This document shows positions 44,541 through 56,849 of a stretch of 64,000 nucleotides of DNA, piece by piece. Source of the stretch: Tetrastigma voinierianum. Lineage: Eukaryota; Streptophyta; Magnoliopsida; Vitales; Vitaceae. Location of the stretch: assembly GCA_016808115.1 (NCBI GenBank), contig JAEQBH010000991.1, forward strand, positions 1 through 64,000, given 5' to 3'. Every line of letters begins with the position of its first letter. The stretch's first letter is position 1. A program made the position numbers and the translations under genes. The notes beneath the pieces are model-generated. The model was not told the DNA's origin, searched no databases, and was given only the letters and a program-made list of their open reading frames with translations.

Positions 44541-46990
44541 TGTAAGACCCGAGAAATTCCAATTTATGGAATAAGGGAAAAATCGTAATTTTGTTATAAA
44601 ATTTTAATTTGATTTAAAGTCCGTAATTAATTACCAAGACACCCGGATAATGACGGATTGTACCGTTGGACTCGTCTCACGAAATCTAGTTAGCACGTAA
44701 AATTTCGCAATTCTTTGAGACCAGTCGTTCGAATTCTGGCGTTTTTCGAAATGTGGCGTTTGGTCTTAGTATTTGTTCGATCGGTGAAAAATATGAAGCA
44801 TCTGCGTGTCTTTCGTATGCATAAGTGGTATCGGTAGAGAAGCTGGAGATGAAAATGGGCCAACGGCAGAGATATGATCTAGAATATCTAATCTGGGAAA
44901 TGAGGAACTATAACGGTAATTTTTAAAAGTTTAGAAGTCATTTTATTACAAGGCGAATTAGTAAACATGGCTGTCTTTACTCACCAAAACTAAAGAAACT
45001 TTGATTTTGAAAGTGGAGATGCAGTGAAGTGGAGGACGAAATGGTGATTAGAGAAATGCCCGACCTGCAGAAATCTGATCGGACCGTTGGATTTCGAAGC
45101 GAACCTGGGAAAACGTTACTGCGCGGGGTTCACGCGTGGGTACGGGTTCGAGTTTTGACAACTCCAAGAGGTAGGATTTTACTGCACTCTTTGCGTTTTG
45201 ACCGTTTAAAGGGTTTTTCGATGTTTCGGTTAGTTTAGCGAGGCCGTGAGGGCTGTTTGATGATCCCAAAGCTGGACGGGTATTAGAGCACAGAGATTTG
45301 TGGGATGGCGTGACGCCGAAATTTGAAGGTACATTTGGTCTTTAATTAAAATTTTTGCTTTAAATGTAATAGCGATGTGAATAAATCGGGAATGATTGAT
45401 GTCAGTCCCCCAGAACTGCTAGGTTGAAGGTGGAGAGATTTTTATGGGTTGTAGTGACAGTCCGCAAAGCTGAATGGAGCTGATTGTGTGGAATTTATTT
45501 GTCTAAAATTAAATTACTATGCTGAGTGTTATAAGATGATGGAAATTGGTAAATTCGGTTTACAGACAGGCAGGAGTTGAACATGGGCTGCAGTGGGCGA
45601 CCACTATGCTCTTTGGGACACAGGGGAGTGAATTGGGGTGTTTTGTGATAATTTATTAGATGAGTATGCTTTGTTAGGAGGCCCAGGGTGGGAATGGAAA
45701 TCGGTTCCATCAAGAGGCTTAGTGGAAAAGTGTGTAAGGGCTGTAAGTGCCCTGGACCATTTTTTTACTCTATTTTGGGATTTATGCTAAATGATCCAGG
45801 GTTTGTCAACAAGAGTCAATTACTGAGGAATTGTCGTAATGTGTTGTGTCATCTTTTGATGATATGAAGCAGATAACAGTATGGCATTGTGGAACTAGAT
45901 AGGTTGTTAGACATTATTACAATGTTAGTTCAATGACACAATTACATGGAATTAGAATTGTGTTATAAGCCATTCAAATGATATGAGTTGCTCAGTAGGC
46001 TACATTGGAGTGATAATTGATGTTAAGTATTAAAAACGAGTGTAATTAGTTGATTGAAAATATCACGTGTTAATAAGTATTGTGTAAATATGGTTTGTGC
46101 TTTTAATGTCATTTTTATCATATCACGTGGAGTAACTAGAGTTAGGTGTATGATCTGTAGTATTGTGTCTTTTATAAACGGATATATTTGCGGAATTTCA
46201 AGGATGATATTAGGAGGTGGGTTGGGAGATGGGCAAGCGAGATCGTTCGGATGAAAATGTGGCCTATTTGGAAGCTCACCAGCGATTCCTGGAGGGTGAG
46301 TCCCATATTTCTGTGAATATTAGGTGGTATGTTTTCCTGTGAAGCAAGGTTTGTTTTTGTGAGTAGTTATTTTAAGTAATGTCATTGGGCAGGCGAGGAG
46401 TGTGGGTGGTCGGTCGGGGGGCTAGTGACGTGGGAGTGAATGGTGGCAGGCATTCAGTGGGATCAGTGTATTCTTGGGTGTGTGTTTCACTTTAGATGCC
46501 TTGCACTTGGGTGGTGAAATTGGCCACTTAGGGCGGTCTCTCTTGCGAGGCTTTCAGCTACCGTACAGTCGATGGGACCCCGCTTTATTTTTCGGTCTGA
46601 GGCGCTCGAGAGCGACTCGTTTGAGGTTGATTTTGAAAAAAAGTAGGTTTGTGTTGATGGTTTTGGACATAACATGTATTAGGGTATGAATTTTAATAAT
46701 ATGTAACATGTATAAAATAAAGTGTAATGTATTATTGATTATTGGGGAGATAATTGAAGGAATAGTTATGATAATTGATTTTATAAGTATTGGTTTGCGA
46801 GGAAAGCATTTGCTAAATGGATTATATTAAGCCTCTTATTGGATTGTTTAGGACAAGGTATACGGTCACGTGTTCCCAGATGACTCCCCGTCTGAAAAGG
46901 AAGAAGTATCTTTAGATTTTAAGTGGCGTCGGGTAATCAGGCCTCAGTATATTCCACGCGGGATGTGGTGGTCAGCGGACTTCGGAGTTT
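44541..46990 (+). mobile_element. Probable solo LTR of a Ty3/gypsy (chromovirus-like) element
   Basis: Opens TGTAAGACCCGAGAAATT, a start I associate with LTRs of plant chromoviruses (Tekay/Del type). Short evenly diverged sequence with no gag or pol motif fills 2.4 kb. The right limit is vague: copy A similarity resumes near 47,040 (GTAAATGGGGTGTGAAGAGA). GATGGA stands on both sides (44,535 and 47,003) but does not abut a CA end, so it cannot be claimed as a target duplication. Confidence 0.4.
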
Positions 46991-47039
46991 AGAAGATTAT
47001 TCTGATGGAAAATTATATTTTTAGAGGTTTCTTAGTAAA

Positions 47040-49676
47040 TGGGGTGTGAAGAGATATTTAGAGGGATTATTATATCTCAGGCATACTACATCGGGATATC
47101 GGAATATATTTTAAATATTCGGTTGAAATCTCCTGCAGTGACTCAAGCTGATTATCGTTAATTATGACAGTTTAATTCCAGTATCGATATTCAGTAAAAT
47201 ATCGCGCGCGATATATAAAGATATATCGGAATATGTCAAGTAAAATCATCTCGATATATCAATATTAGCCAAATATTTTAAATCGCCGAATTAGCATGAC
47301 CTTGTACCATTTTGCTGTCACATTTATGAAATTTCATGCTTGATAGTGAAATTGATAATTGATTTTTTTTTCATCCAGAATTTTATTTTAAAGTCTTTTT
47401 AATACATTTTTTTGCTATAAGGTAGTACACACGTTTAAAGTTTAAAGTTAATAACTTAAATTTTCTAAAAATACAGGTGATTATTTAATTCTTGCCAAAA
47501 TTTACTTTTAATTCACAAAAATCAAATTAATTATTTAATTAAAATTAAATTTAATTTTGATTTGCAAGAAATAAATTTGGATTTTTAGAAAATGTGAGTT
47601 ATTAACTTTGACAATTTTGAATAAATTTTTTTAGAAAAATTTAATATTAAAAATAGTCTTTAAATTTTACGTCTCTTTGTCTTTAATTTGAATATTTTTA
47701 ATTTTAAAATTAAAATATTTTTTTCTAAAACCCAAAAATTTTAAATTTATTTTTTTAATTCTCAAATATTCCTATTATGTTTAGAGATATTTTAGAGTAA
47801 AAATGTTATTAAAATAAAAATACATATATTTAAAAAAAAACTTTTATAATTCATGATATAAATGATAAAGTTTAAATTGTTATTTTGGTCTTATCTTGGA
47901 CAGAATCAAATAAAAGATTTTCTTAGCATCACAGGTGGGGCCTAACAATTAATGCGGTTTAGAAAAAGGTTCTTATATATGCACATACATAGAGAGAGTT
48001 AATTTTGAGGAAGGTTTTTTTAATATTTATATATATATTCACTTTGGATCTCATTCTTTCTCATAAGTCTGTTCATGTAGAACCGAGCTTTTATAAGAAA
48101 GCTTAAGTAATTTATCAATTAGTACAGGTTGCTCACACAATGATAATTAAGGCGAAGTAAATTGTGGCGATCTGAGGCCGGCGGGTTTTGCGGGTTTTGG
48201 TTGAGTATAATCGTCTGTTTAGATTAATGTCGGTATTCTTAACTGCGGCTGCTTAGCGTTTAATCTGATAGATTAAGTATTAATGTGATCTATCCCCAAC
48301 GAATTTGGCTGATTGATATATTTAATTATTATATTAATTAATTATTACATTTAATAAATTACGGTATATTAAATGAATTATTAATTATAATTCTACTCTA
48401 AGATTTAAATAATAAAATTAATATCGTATTAAATTTAACAAGTTATTTGTGTTAAACGTGCGTGAATAATTAATTATAATTTTTATTATTTTAAATGTCC
48501 AATTAAATGGGTCGTATTCGTGTTGGCCTGCTGCTTGAGGAATAATAAATGTAGTTAGGTTAGGGTTAGCAGATGTTGACGTTTTTATTTTTAAATGTCG
48601 GGTTTAGGTTGTGAATGTTAATACGATTTGTATATTAGCCTTGTGTGGCCTTGTACATCAGCAGTGCTGGCCCACCCGATAATGGGTCCAAGTCCAATTA
48701 CATTTAACTTCAATGCCCCAATAGGAGTACTAAAATAGAATTTTGACGAAGTTATAACAATCCTCTTTGATTATATTAAAAGACTGTCTTAATTATAAAT
48801 ACATTTATTAATGGAACATCACTAATAATATGCCACTTAAAATTTAAATTGAAAATAAACAAATTAAAAGACAGGTGCATCTGTTGTGGGTCACGGCCAA
48901 AAAATCCTCTAACTAGATGATGTATTGTGATAGACAATGGCATATCCCATCTGGGAAATTGCTTGAAGGGACAACATTGTTGAGTATTTAATTCTGAGAA
49001 GACATTTATAACTTAAATAGAACTCACAATGGTAATAAGTGAAATTGTATGTGTAATGTGGGGAAGGGTTCAAAATCCTTTATTGAAACTTTTTTTCAAA
49101 AAATTTGAGATAGGCATGTGGCCCTAAGTACATACTAGGCCGGTCACTGATGATGGTCCTATTAGAACATCTCGATAATATGACCGAAAAAAGTTAAATA
49201 TAGATCTTTAGGGTGAAAAATCGAAATTTCCGACAGTGGAGGAGCGATAATGGGAGCTTATACACAAAGTATTGTTAGTGAGATAGTTTACATACTTGAT
49301 ATTTTGAAATAATATTCTTTAAAAGCCCAATCGCTACTTGATAAGTGATGCGAAGGATGGAAAATTAGATTTTCTTACTCCAGCAATAAAAATTTATAGT
49401 GTATGAAGTAATATAAATGAATGAAATGCGTGATGTAATTATTAAGGAAGAGAGAAAGATAAAAAATTGGAATAGATTTATGATCTGTCTTACAAGAAAC
49501 TTTGGAAATCTTTCCATTTGTTGGAGATCTTTTATTTAAATCTCAAAAAAAACACAGATAAAAATATAGAGCTTTAGATGCTTGATTTTAGATGAATTTC
49601 TTCAGGCATTTACTTAGAATCCTAGACTCCTTCCACTTTTACAAATAATTTCAATTACCATGTTTTTCATAATTAT
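47040..49676. repeat. Duplicated segment, copy B (right part)
   Basis: Matches copy A 23,640-26,350: TCGGTTGAAATC, GTAGTACACACGTTTAAAG, the PLR promoter-like block at 47,860, the forward 0.5 kb repeat at 48,180-48,700, and GACAGGTGCATCTGTTGTGG at 48,869. After 49,490 it jumps to sequence equal to 29,840-29,945 upstream of PLR, skipping the hAT element. It ends at CATAATTATTA, exactly where the PLR promoter block would follow. Confidence 0.8.
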
Positions 49677-49884
49677 TAAAAATAGTCTTTAAATTTTACG
49701 TCTCTTTGTCTTTAATTTGAATATTTTTAATTTTAAAATTAAAATATTTTTCTAAAACCCGAAAATTTAAAATTTATTTTTAATTACCGAATATTCTCAT
49801 TATCATTTAGAAAGGAGATATTTTAGAGTAAAAATGCTATTAAAATAAAAGTACATATATTTTAAAAAAAAAACTTTTATAATT
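49677..49884. repeat. Start of duplicated segment copy C (left flank of the Tat element)
   Basis: AAAATAGTCTTTAAATTTTACG onward repeats 47,646-47,850 almost base for base, so copies B and C form a direct tandem duplication with a unit of about 2.03 kb. The junction has the shared word ATTAAAAATAG. Copy C continues at 62,579 after the retrotransposon. Confidence 0.8.
49880..49884. other. Target site duplication TAATT (left)
   Basis: TAATT directly precedes the LTR start TGATGATG. The same five bases follow the right LTR end CCCTATCA at 62,579-62,583. The paralogous empty site in copy B reads TTTTATAATTCATGATATAA with a single TAATT. Confidence 0.9.
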
Positions 49885-50605
49885 TGATGATGCCTCCTGT
49901 GTTCCAATGGGCTGAAATTTGGGAGCGTGTTGGGTCGTTGGGTTGGACCGGCTGGCGGGAGCTGAGCGAAGGATGCGCGACCCCGTTTGGGGGTGCAGGG
50001 GTAGGATTCTTTACAATGATGGTTTGCCAAGATTCGGATCTGTATTTCTCTGCGAGGAAGAGCGGGAAGGAAAGAGAAGAAGCCATTTGGGAAGCCGCCG
50101 TGCCTTTCCGTCTTCGTCAGATAACTTGAAAGAAGAGACCGATTCGCCAGGGCCGAATCTCACTTTCGTGTATTTTGCGGAAGCGTGCGCCATTTATAAA
50201 CGAGGTTTCGTGTGTTTTGACGAATGTTGAGATTGTTCGCGGGAGGTCGTTCTCATACGTGTCATTAAATTTATGATAGTTAATCCGAAAGAGGTTGTTG
50301 GAGTAATCTCTTTCCGCTAATGGGGGTATCCAATAGCAGTGCTTGTGTTTTCGCCCACTTTATAATGGGGCTGCGATTGGACCGAATGGGGCGTCTTTTA
50401 GGAATATTCTATCTTACGTTATTTGTAAAGATATGGTTTGGTGTAGTGTATGGGCCTTCCTGTTCGCCAATCCATGTTACAGGCACTAGCAGGTTGGGCG
50501 CTGTTGAGCATATTATGGAAGGGCAGTAAGACGTCTGTGCGATCCTCACCGCTCTTTGGGGTAGCGAATGAAATGCACAGCTCGGTCACATCTGTCGTTG
50601 CCCCA
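49885..50605 (-). repeat. 3' LTR of the Tat-type element (about 0.72 kb)
   Basis: The left edge TGATGATGCC is fixed by the target duplication. It shares GTTGGGTCGTTGGGTTGG, GGGGCGTCTTTTAGG, TATTTGTAAAGATAT and AGGTTGGGCGCTGTT with the right LTR. The inner edge (CCCCA near 50,605) is aligned, not observed directly. ORFs here are by-products. Confidence 0.8.
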
Positions 50606-53600
50606 TTGCCCAGTATTAATACGGGGCTGCGTGGGCAAGGGTTTGTGAGATAATCTACGGCCAGTTGTTATTTCCGTGTTTGCTTGGATGTGGGATTATG
50701 CCCAATTAACGACCCGTAGATCATCACGTGGTGCGTTAATGATAATAGCTGTTCTTGAGTTCATGTTTTTGTTTTTAAAGTAGTAAGCACTGTTTCGCCT
50801 TTGTTTTTAACATCGATGGCTTCCGATTCAGAGCTTCCTTTGGCCTCATAACTTCCCATTTTTCTTTATATTTCTTGGTGTTCTTGTATTTCGATTACGG
50901 ATTTTTCTACCGCATGCATTTGGTGTTTGGGTCCTTTTAAGTTTTCCTCTCATTCACACAGGCCATGGCGTCCCGAATCTGTCGTGTTTTCTTCCGATTG
51001 ATAAAGGCGAGGCTCTAGGGTTGATCGTCACGGATTTGGTTGTATCTTGTTTTGCTTTTCGTCATGGGTTCAAATCGTTGCTTCACTCTTTCGCGTATCG
51101 GCCCGATGTGGCTCTTGGTGATCTGTCGGCGGTGAAGCGTTCAGTTGTTGACGATCGTTTGGCCTCAGTAGCCTCTGAGGCGCCTCCGCTGCCGTGGGGT
51201 AAAGAAGATAAACTACGATCAAATATCCGCAAGGGGTCGGACTTCCTCGAGGACGCCGTTCAGCATGCAGCGAGAGTGGGCCACTATTAGGGTCAGGTCC
51301 TTCATATGAGTCTACTTTTCCTGGCCCGGCGTGTCGGCCCTACTCACTGGTGTCGAATATGGTCCGGATGTTTGACTTTTACCGCCTCGTTACTGGCATG
51401 ATACGCTTTTTGAAGTTGCTTAATAGCGGCCTTAAGCTTTCCTTTGCATCCCTTCATAAAAGAAGTTCTTCAACATTTCAACATCTGCCCTTCCCAACTG
51501 GCTCCCAATGGTTGGGAATATTTTGGTGATTTTATTGTGAGGTCTTTTTAAGGACGAGAGGGTTTTGGCGTCCCCCGATGTGGCTCACGTTCCGCCAGTA
51601 ACCGATCCAGATGGTTACTACGAGGAGAGGTTTTATTTATTTTTCAGGGCGTTTGGGTCTCCTACAGTGATCTCGAGATGCCATGCTTGCCGGTCGTGGA
51701 AAGGGCGATATATTTCTTTGGTAGTGGTTCAGTGGGAGTATGGCAGGCTCTCGTGACGGGGATGATCTGCTACAGGTGTGCCCGGGCGTGGAGTACTTAC
51801 GATAACAACCGTGAGTGTTTGCATTACTTTTGGTTTGATTATGCAGGCGGTGAACACTTCTGACATATAAAGTTTTTTCCTTATGCTTCCCGGATGCTCG
51901 TCTTGACCTCGTGACGAAGATCGCTGCGTAGCTCCAGCGTTGGAGGAATGCTACGCTCCGTTCCTATCACGAGGGTTGATAAAATTCGAACATTCTGGTT
52001 CCAATTTGTGCACCGCGTTCTCTTGTTTTAAGGGCCCCCGCCTCTTTCTACCTGGAGTTTTCCCTTTGGGCCCATTTTGCTGCCACTTCTACCCGAGGAA
52101 GAGATTTTCCACCAATGTTCATTTGGGGCGGCGTCTGGAAGCCAGTGTGAAGAGAAAAAGCTAGACTCCTCACGAAAGAATGGCCGATTCCGGCAGGATT
52201 CGAAGTTGGGGTGTCTCCTTCTTCTCTGTTCGGGAGCCGGAGGAGGGGGCATACGCCGCCCCAGCGAGGAGCTCGGAGATCTGGGCGTGTCCCCCTCTTC
52301 TCATCCTGGCCAGGAGCGGGGGTGCCCTGGCTTTGACCTTCTTTATCTTCTCTAAGCTTCATCGTCAAAGCCCGAAGATGCTCAAGTGCAACCGTCGCCG
52401 CCCATTGTGACTCTGCCTATAACCGTATGGTCGCCTTCTGACATTGCCCAAGTCCTCCTCGGGGGATGGCGGGCCGAAAAGTGTGAAGTAAAAATCCCGG
52501 TGCAATCGGGGCTTCTTGCCCTCTAGTGCAGACTTCACGTGATACATCGTCTCATCCATTCTTTAAGAGTCTGACATTGGGGGATCGAAGGAATTGCCAG
52601 TTGATGAAGCATTGGCGTTGTCTTTTCAGAGATTGCTTGATGATCCGTGGTGTGTTTATTTCCATGCTTGTTGCTTTTCTTTGACATATATGCGTGTCGA
52701 CATGCGTTTGCCACCAGTTTGAAGGGTCTGATAAGGACAAGGCCCGAGATGAAAAACATGTGAGAAAATTCGCCAGGATTTATAAAGCGAGGTGTGGCTT
52801 CTCTCACTTTGAGCGGGCGAGCTGCGGGAGCGAGCGACATTTGACCGAGATCTCATTTGCTTAAGTCGATCTTAAGCACACTTCTTCGGCTCGTGCTCGG
52901 TAGAATAGAAACGGTCGGACCAGTTTGTGAAGGGTGGGGGTGAGTCTCGGGAGGTTAGGGGTGAGCTCAGGGGCTGCGCGGAGGGATGGGAGTTGAGGTG
53001 GGATTTCGGGAGGGGTTTGGATCTGTCGAGGTGGAGCTTCAAATGGTTTAGGGAGGAGCTAGAGCAATCTCACCTCCGGGTCTGTTGGGATCTTCAGGTG
53101 GGCTGCGTGGGGTTCTGCCCCAGTGGTTCGTGATTTGAGCGCCAAAGAAAACAACTCAAATTGCTTCGTCATGGTGTTAACGAGGCAAGGTGCTGCTTGG
53201 ACCGCCGTCGTGAGTCTGCCGTGAAATTTATCAAGACTACCGGAGCCATGAATGTAGTGGTTTGCGCCAGATCTTCATCAACAAGTCAAGATATGTCGTG
53301 AGGGACGAGGTTATCAAACACCGCGAGATCAAGCCGGTGCCTGGCTTCGCGGCTCCGCTTCGAACTAAGGTCGTCGCGCGCACGCATCTAGATTTCAACT
53401 TTGACCTCCCAAGTGACGAGGAGGCTGAGGGGTCTTCCGATACGAATTATTCCCGTGAGCCGCTACTCTACCGAGATCCCTTCATTCTTCATCGCCCGAT
53501 GCCCAAATTCCCGACTCACTGTATAAGTTTCCCGATGTCACCTCTCCCCCCTTTTGTCGGCCCTGGCCCGATACTGGTAGCTCGTTTCAACAAATACCCA

Positions 53601-53929
53601 TTTTTTGAAAACTCAGGTTCTAACCGAGATATCTTTATTCTTTCCTCGAACTCAGGTACCGACAGCGTCTCAAGAATTTAGGATCAGACGTCAAATTTTA
53701 CGTTATCCTGCTTTAACTGCTCGGTTTCCTCACTTATACTATTGAGGCGGAGCTCGCTTGATTGGGCCTGCGGGCCTTCGCCGTCCGACCGAAGTGTATC
53801 GGGCCCGGGGTTTTGTGGTCGAGGCCGTCAATGCTTGGAGGCGAGTGAAGCCCACTTTGGGGCCGCGATGAGGCTCGCCGAGTGTGGCCGGTGCAGAGTC
53901 GCTGAAGGGCTCGCCGATAACAGGAAGGA
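50606..53929. other. Unassigned internal region between the tandem arrays and the 3' LTR
   Basis: About 3.3 kb of moderately GC-rich sequence. Several + strand ORFs of 60-140 codons occur (for example 51,021-51,290 and 53,262-53,681, the latter with Pro-rich L-Y-R-D-P-F-I-L-H-R-P-M-P). None matches a family I know. Some Tat-group elements carry an extra ORF here, in antisense to pol, so a broken antisense gene on the + strand is possible. The frames are too damaged to decide. Confidence 0.4.
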
Positions 53930-55070
53930 GCCCGATCGTTATCCGCCGCGCTCGCCAATGTGAATAGTGGGGCTCGGCTCCATCTCGAAGCCGGTGGGAT
54001 GAGCCCGCCGATATGAATTGGTACGGGCTGGAGCCCGCTCGCCTCGAGTGCGCCGCGGCTCGCCACTTCGCGAATGCAGTGGCTCGCCCTCCGAGCCGGC
54101 TGGTTTGTTTCGCCGACGGCGAATTTTTGGGCGGGCGGAGCCCGCCCCGCCTGAGAGCATCGCGGCTCACCGCGGAATAGTGTAGTGGCTCGCCATTCTG
54201 AGTCAGGGACGAGCTCGTAAGTATGAATTGTAATGATGAAGCCCGCTTCCGTCACGCAGCATGCCGGCGATCGCCAATGTGAATAGTAGGGGCCTCGCCC
54301 ATCCGAAGCCGAGGGACGAACCCTCACAATATGAATTGCACGTAATGGAGCCCGCCTGGTCCCAGAGCGCCAAGGCCCGCCACCGTGAATAGTAGGGCTC
54401 GCCCATCCGAGCTGGCGGGACGAGCCTTGTTAATAAGGAATCGTAAGAAGGAGCCCGCCTCGTCCGAGAGCATCATGGCTCGCCACCGTGAATAAGAGGG
54501 CTCGTCATTCCAGCCGGCGGGACGAGCCTCGTAGTATGAATTGCACGATGGAGCGATGGAGCCGTGCATGCGTAGCGAGGTGCGAGGCGAAGGGCTCGTC
54601 GTGTGAATAGTAGAGTGGTGTGGTTGAGGGATGAGCGCGTCGATATGGTGTAAGGAAAGACGGAGTCACGTGCGGAGGCATCGAAGGGCTCATCTTGTGA
54701 ATAGTAGGGGCTCATTCATTTATGAGGTTAGGGACGGGCCTCGTGAAGTATGAATTAATGCGATGGGCAGATGCATGCAATGGGGCAGTGAGGACAATCC
54801 AGCGTGATAGTAGGGGCTCGTCCATCTGAGTTGAAGGATGAGCCTTGTTAATATGAATTGTAGAAGGGCGAGTCTGTGGAGGCAGGGCTGCGATCGCGTG
54901 AATGGTAGGGGCTCGTCGTTACGAGTTGAGGGCCAGGCCTCGATCACACATATGAATTGTGCGATGGAGCCGATAAATACGTAGTCTCGTGAAGACCGTG
55001 GTGTCGATAATGGTGACCGTCGTGCGAGTTGAGACGAGCCTCGTAAATATGAATTGTAGGAAGGAGCCGT
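53930..55070. repeat. Tandem array 1: about eleven units of about 105 bp
   Basis: The marker GTGAATAGTAGGGGCTCG, in varying states of damage, appears at about 53,961, 54,070, 54,174, 54,279, 54,382, 54,489, 54,603, 54,697, 54,806, 54,900 and 55,005, giving periods of 94-114 bases. Each unit also has GACGAGCCTCGT, TATGAATTG and GGAGCCCGCC. Long minus-strand ORFs across it (up to 197 codons) come from the repeat and are not genes. Confidence 0.88.
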
Positions 55071-55074
55071 CAAA

Positions 55075-55760
55075 GTGGCTTGTGGGCTCTGGTCTTTCAT
55101 GGCTTTTATTGGCGTTAGTAGAATGGCGTAACTGGTGGTCTGACTCTTGAGAAGCGCGTGGCTTTGTCTGATAGAGGAGCTCGTTAAAGGGAGCAGCGGA
55201 ATCTGCGGCGTGGCTATAGTGGCGTGAAGCCGAATGGCGATCTTAACTGAGTTGGTCGACTCTTGAGCGTGGCTGTCTTGAGTAGAGCTCGTCGAGAACA
55301 AGCCCCAGACCCACAGTGTACTGGCGCCGTGGCGTGCGAAGTGTGTGTAGCTGAGGTAGTATGACTCTTGAGGGCGGGCGTGGCTGTGCGGAGTGGAGGG
55401 CTCGTCGAAGGGGAGCAGCGGGCTCCAGCATGTGGCCTTAGTGGCGTTGTGGCGAGATGGCGGCAGTAACTTTGGTAGTTTGACTCACGGCGGCGTGGCT
55501 GTCTTGAGTAGAGGCTCGTCAAAGGGAACAGCCCCCAGGCTCTGGCGTTGTGGCCTTAGTGGCGTTGGCCAGAATGGTCTTTGTAACTGGTGATGCGACT
55601 CTTGAGGCGGCGTGGCTTTGTGCGAGGAAGTAAGAGGAGCTCGTTAAAGGGAACAACTAGGCTCTGTGTTTATGGCTCAGTGGTTCAGCGAATCTGTGAA
55701 TCTGGCTGAGTGTTGATCTTGAGATGGGTGTTTTGTCGCAGTAGAGGAGCTCGTCGAAGT
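55075..55760. repeat. Tandem array 2: about six units of about 116 bp
   Basis: The marker GACTCTTGAGG/GGCGTGGCT recurs at about 55,140, 55,258, 55,363, 55,482, 55,597 and 55,714. Units also share GAGGAGCTCGT, AAAGGGAGCAG, GGCTCTGG and TAGTGGCGTTG. The unit differs from array 1 apart from the GGGCTCGTC word, and the two arrays abut. Confidence 0.85.
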
Positions 55761-56154
55761 GAGCGATACGTTATGCGTGACTTCCCGATTAATATGAAGG
55801 GCTTTGGTGTGAAACGCCTCACGTATCCTCGAAAGGGGCGAACCGTCATTAATCTTGATCTATGGGTGGAGCAGTGCCTGAATTTTCGGCGCTTTGATCT
55901 CCTTACTCGTATTGGCTCTTGTTGCCTCTGTATCTTATGCTTTTGGAGATTCTGCTTCTCACAGTGGGTGGATGAAGTTACGCACAGGATGGATGCTCGA
56001 CGTTAATTGCCTTGGCCCAGGTTCCTGACGCCTTTGGATCGGCTATCACAGGTCTTCATGTGTGGGAGTTGTGTTTCAGTCCCTTTATAGAATTATGTTG
56101 TTCCCCCCAGCTTTTCTTTAGAGATGCGTCGGAGAAATGGTGTTGTCCTTTGCG

Positions 56155-56385
56155 CATCACTCTCTTTTTTCTTTTATCTTCTTCCTCCTCCTTTCTACCT
56201 CTTCTTCCCTCTTTTCTTTCTCTGTTTCTTCTTCCCACAGCTTTCTCATCCGCTTCTTTTTCCCTTTTTTCTGTCTTTCTCCTTTGTCTCCATCTTTTTT
56301 CCTCTTTTCTTTTCTCCCTATCACACCCCTCTTTTTCTTTATTCTGTCTTTCTCCTTTGTCTCCTCTTTTTTTTTTTTTGCAATT
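56155..56385. repeat. 230 bp polypyrimidine tract (polypurine on the coding strand)
   Basis: Almost only C and T on the + strand (TTTTCTTTTATCTTCTTCCT and similar), with a few A/G interruptions. On the element's minus strand it is a purine tract just downstream of integrase. The Lys/Arg/Glu-rich 131-codon ORF that spans it is a composition effect. Confidence 0.85.
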
Positions 56386-56849
56386 GCTTGTACTGAGTGT
56401 TTTTCGAGATGTAATCAAGGACACCACTGATTGTAACCGAATATGATTCATTTGGAATAAAGAGAGACTTTTATTTTTATGAATTTTCTCATTGTGTATG
56501 TTTCGAGTTTGTTTGAGATACTAATTACCCGCGTGTCTTGACTGTCATAGAATAAGTAGGATTTTATTCTGACCAGTTTCCCAGTAAAAGCGGCTTGGTG
56601 CTCCGCGTTCCATGTATGTTGTAGATTTTCCTCATCTGTTGGGCTCGTAATTGCTGATGCGGCTGACTCGGTTTATTATGTAGGACCTTCAGTTGAGACA
56701 CTAGTTTCCCATCTGCGTTAGTTCTTCCTTGTTGGCGAGAAGCTTTTTAGATTAAATCCCGACATGTAACCACGAACTGACTCTGCAGTTTGTAGTACAC
56801 AGTACATCTTCCTTTGATGTTATCTTACATTTGTTGAACACACTCCCGT

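Noticed and set aside
44535..47010. GATGGA as a target duplication of the probable solo LTR
   Set aside because: The right-hand copy does not follow a CA end and lies inside sequence of uncertain origin. Six matching bases by chance are likely in this region.
53734..54327. 197-codon open frame on the minus strand
   Set aside because: It runs across the 105 bp tandem repeat and shows repeated words in phase shifts. The frame is open because the repeat is GC-rich with few stops, not because of coding selection.
54720..55301. 193-codon open frame on the minus strand
   Set aside because: Same cause; it spans the junction of the two tandem arrays.
56056..56451. Lys/Arg/Glu-rich ORF resembling a nuclear coiled-coil protein
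   Set aside because: It is a translation of a polypurine tract. Composition alone explains it, and the Phe/Ser/Leu-rich frames on the other strand mirror it.
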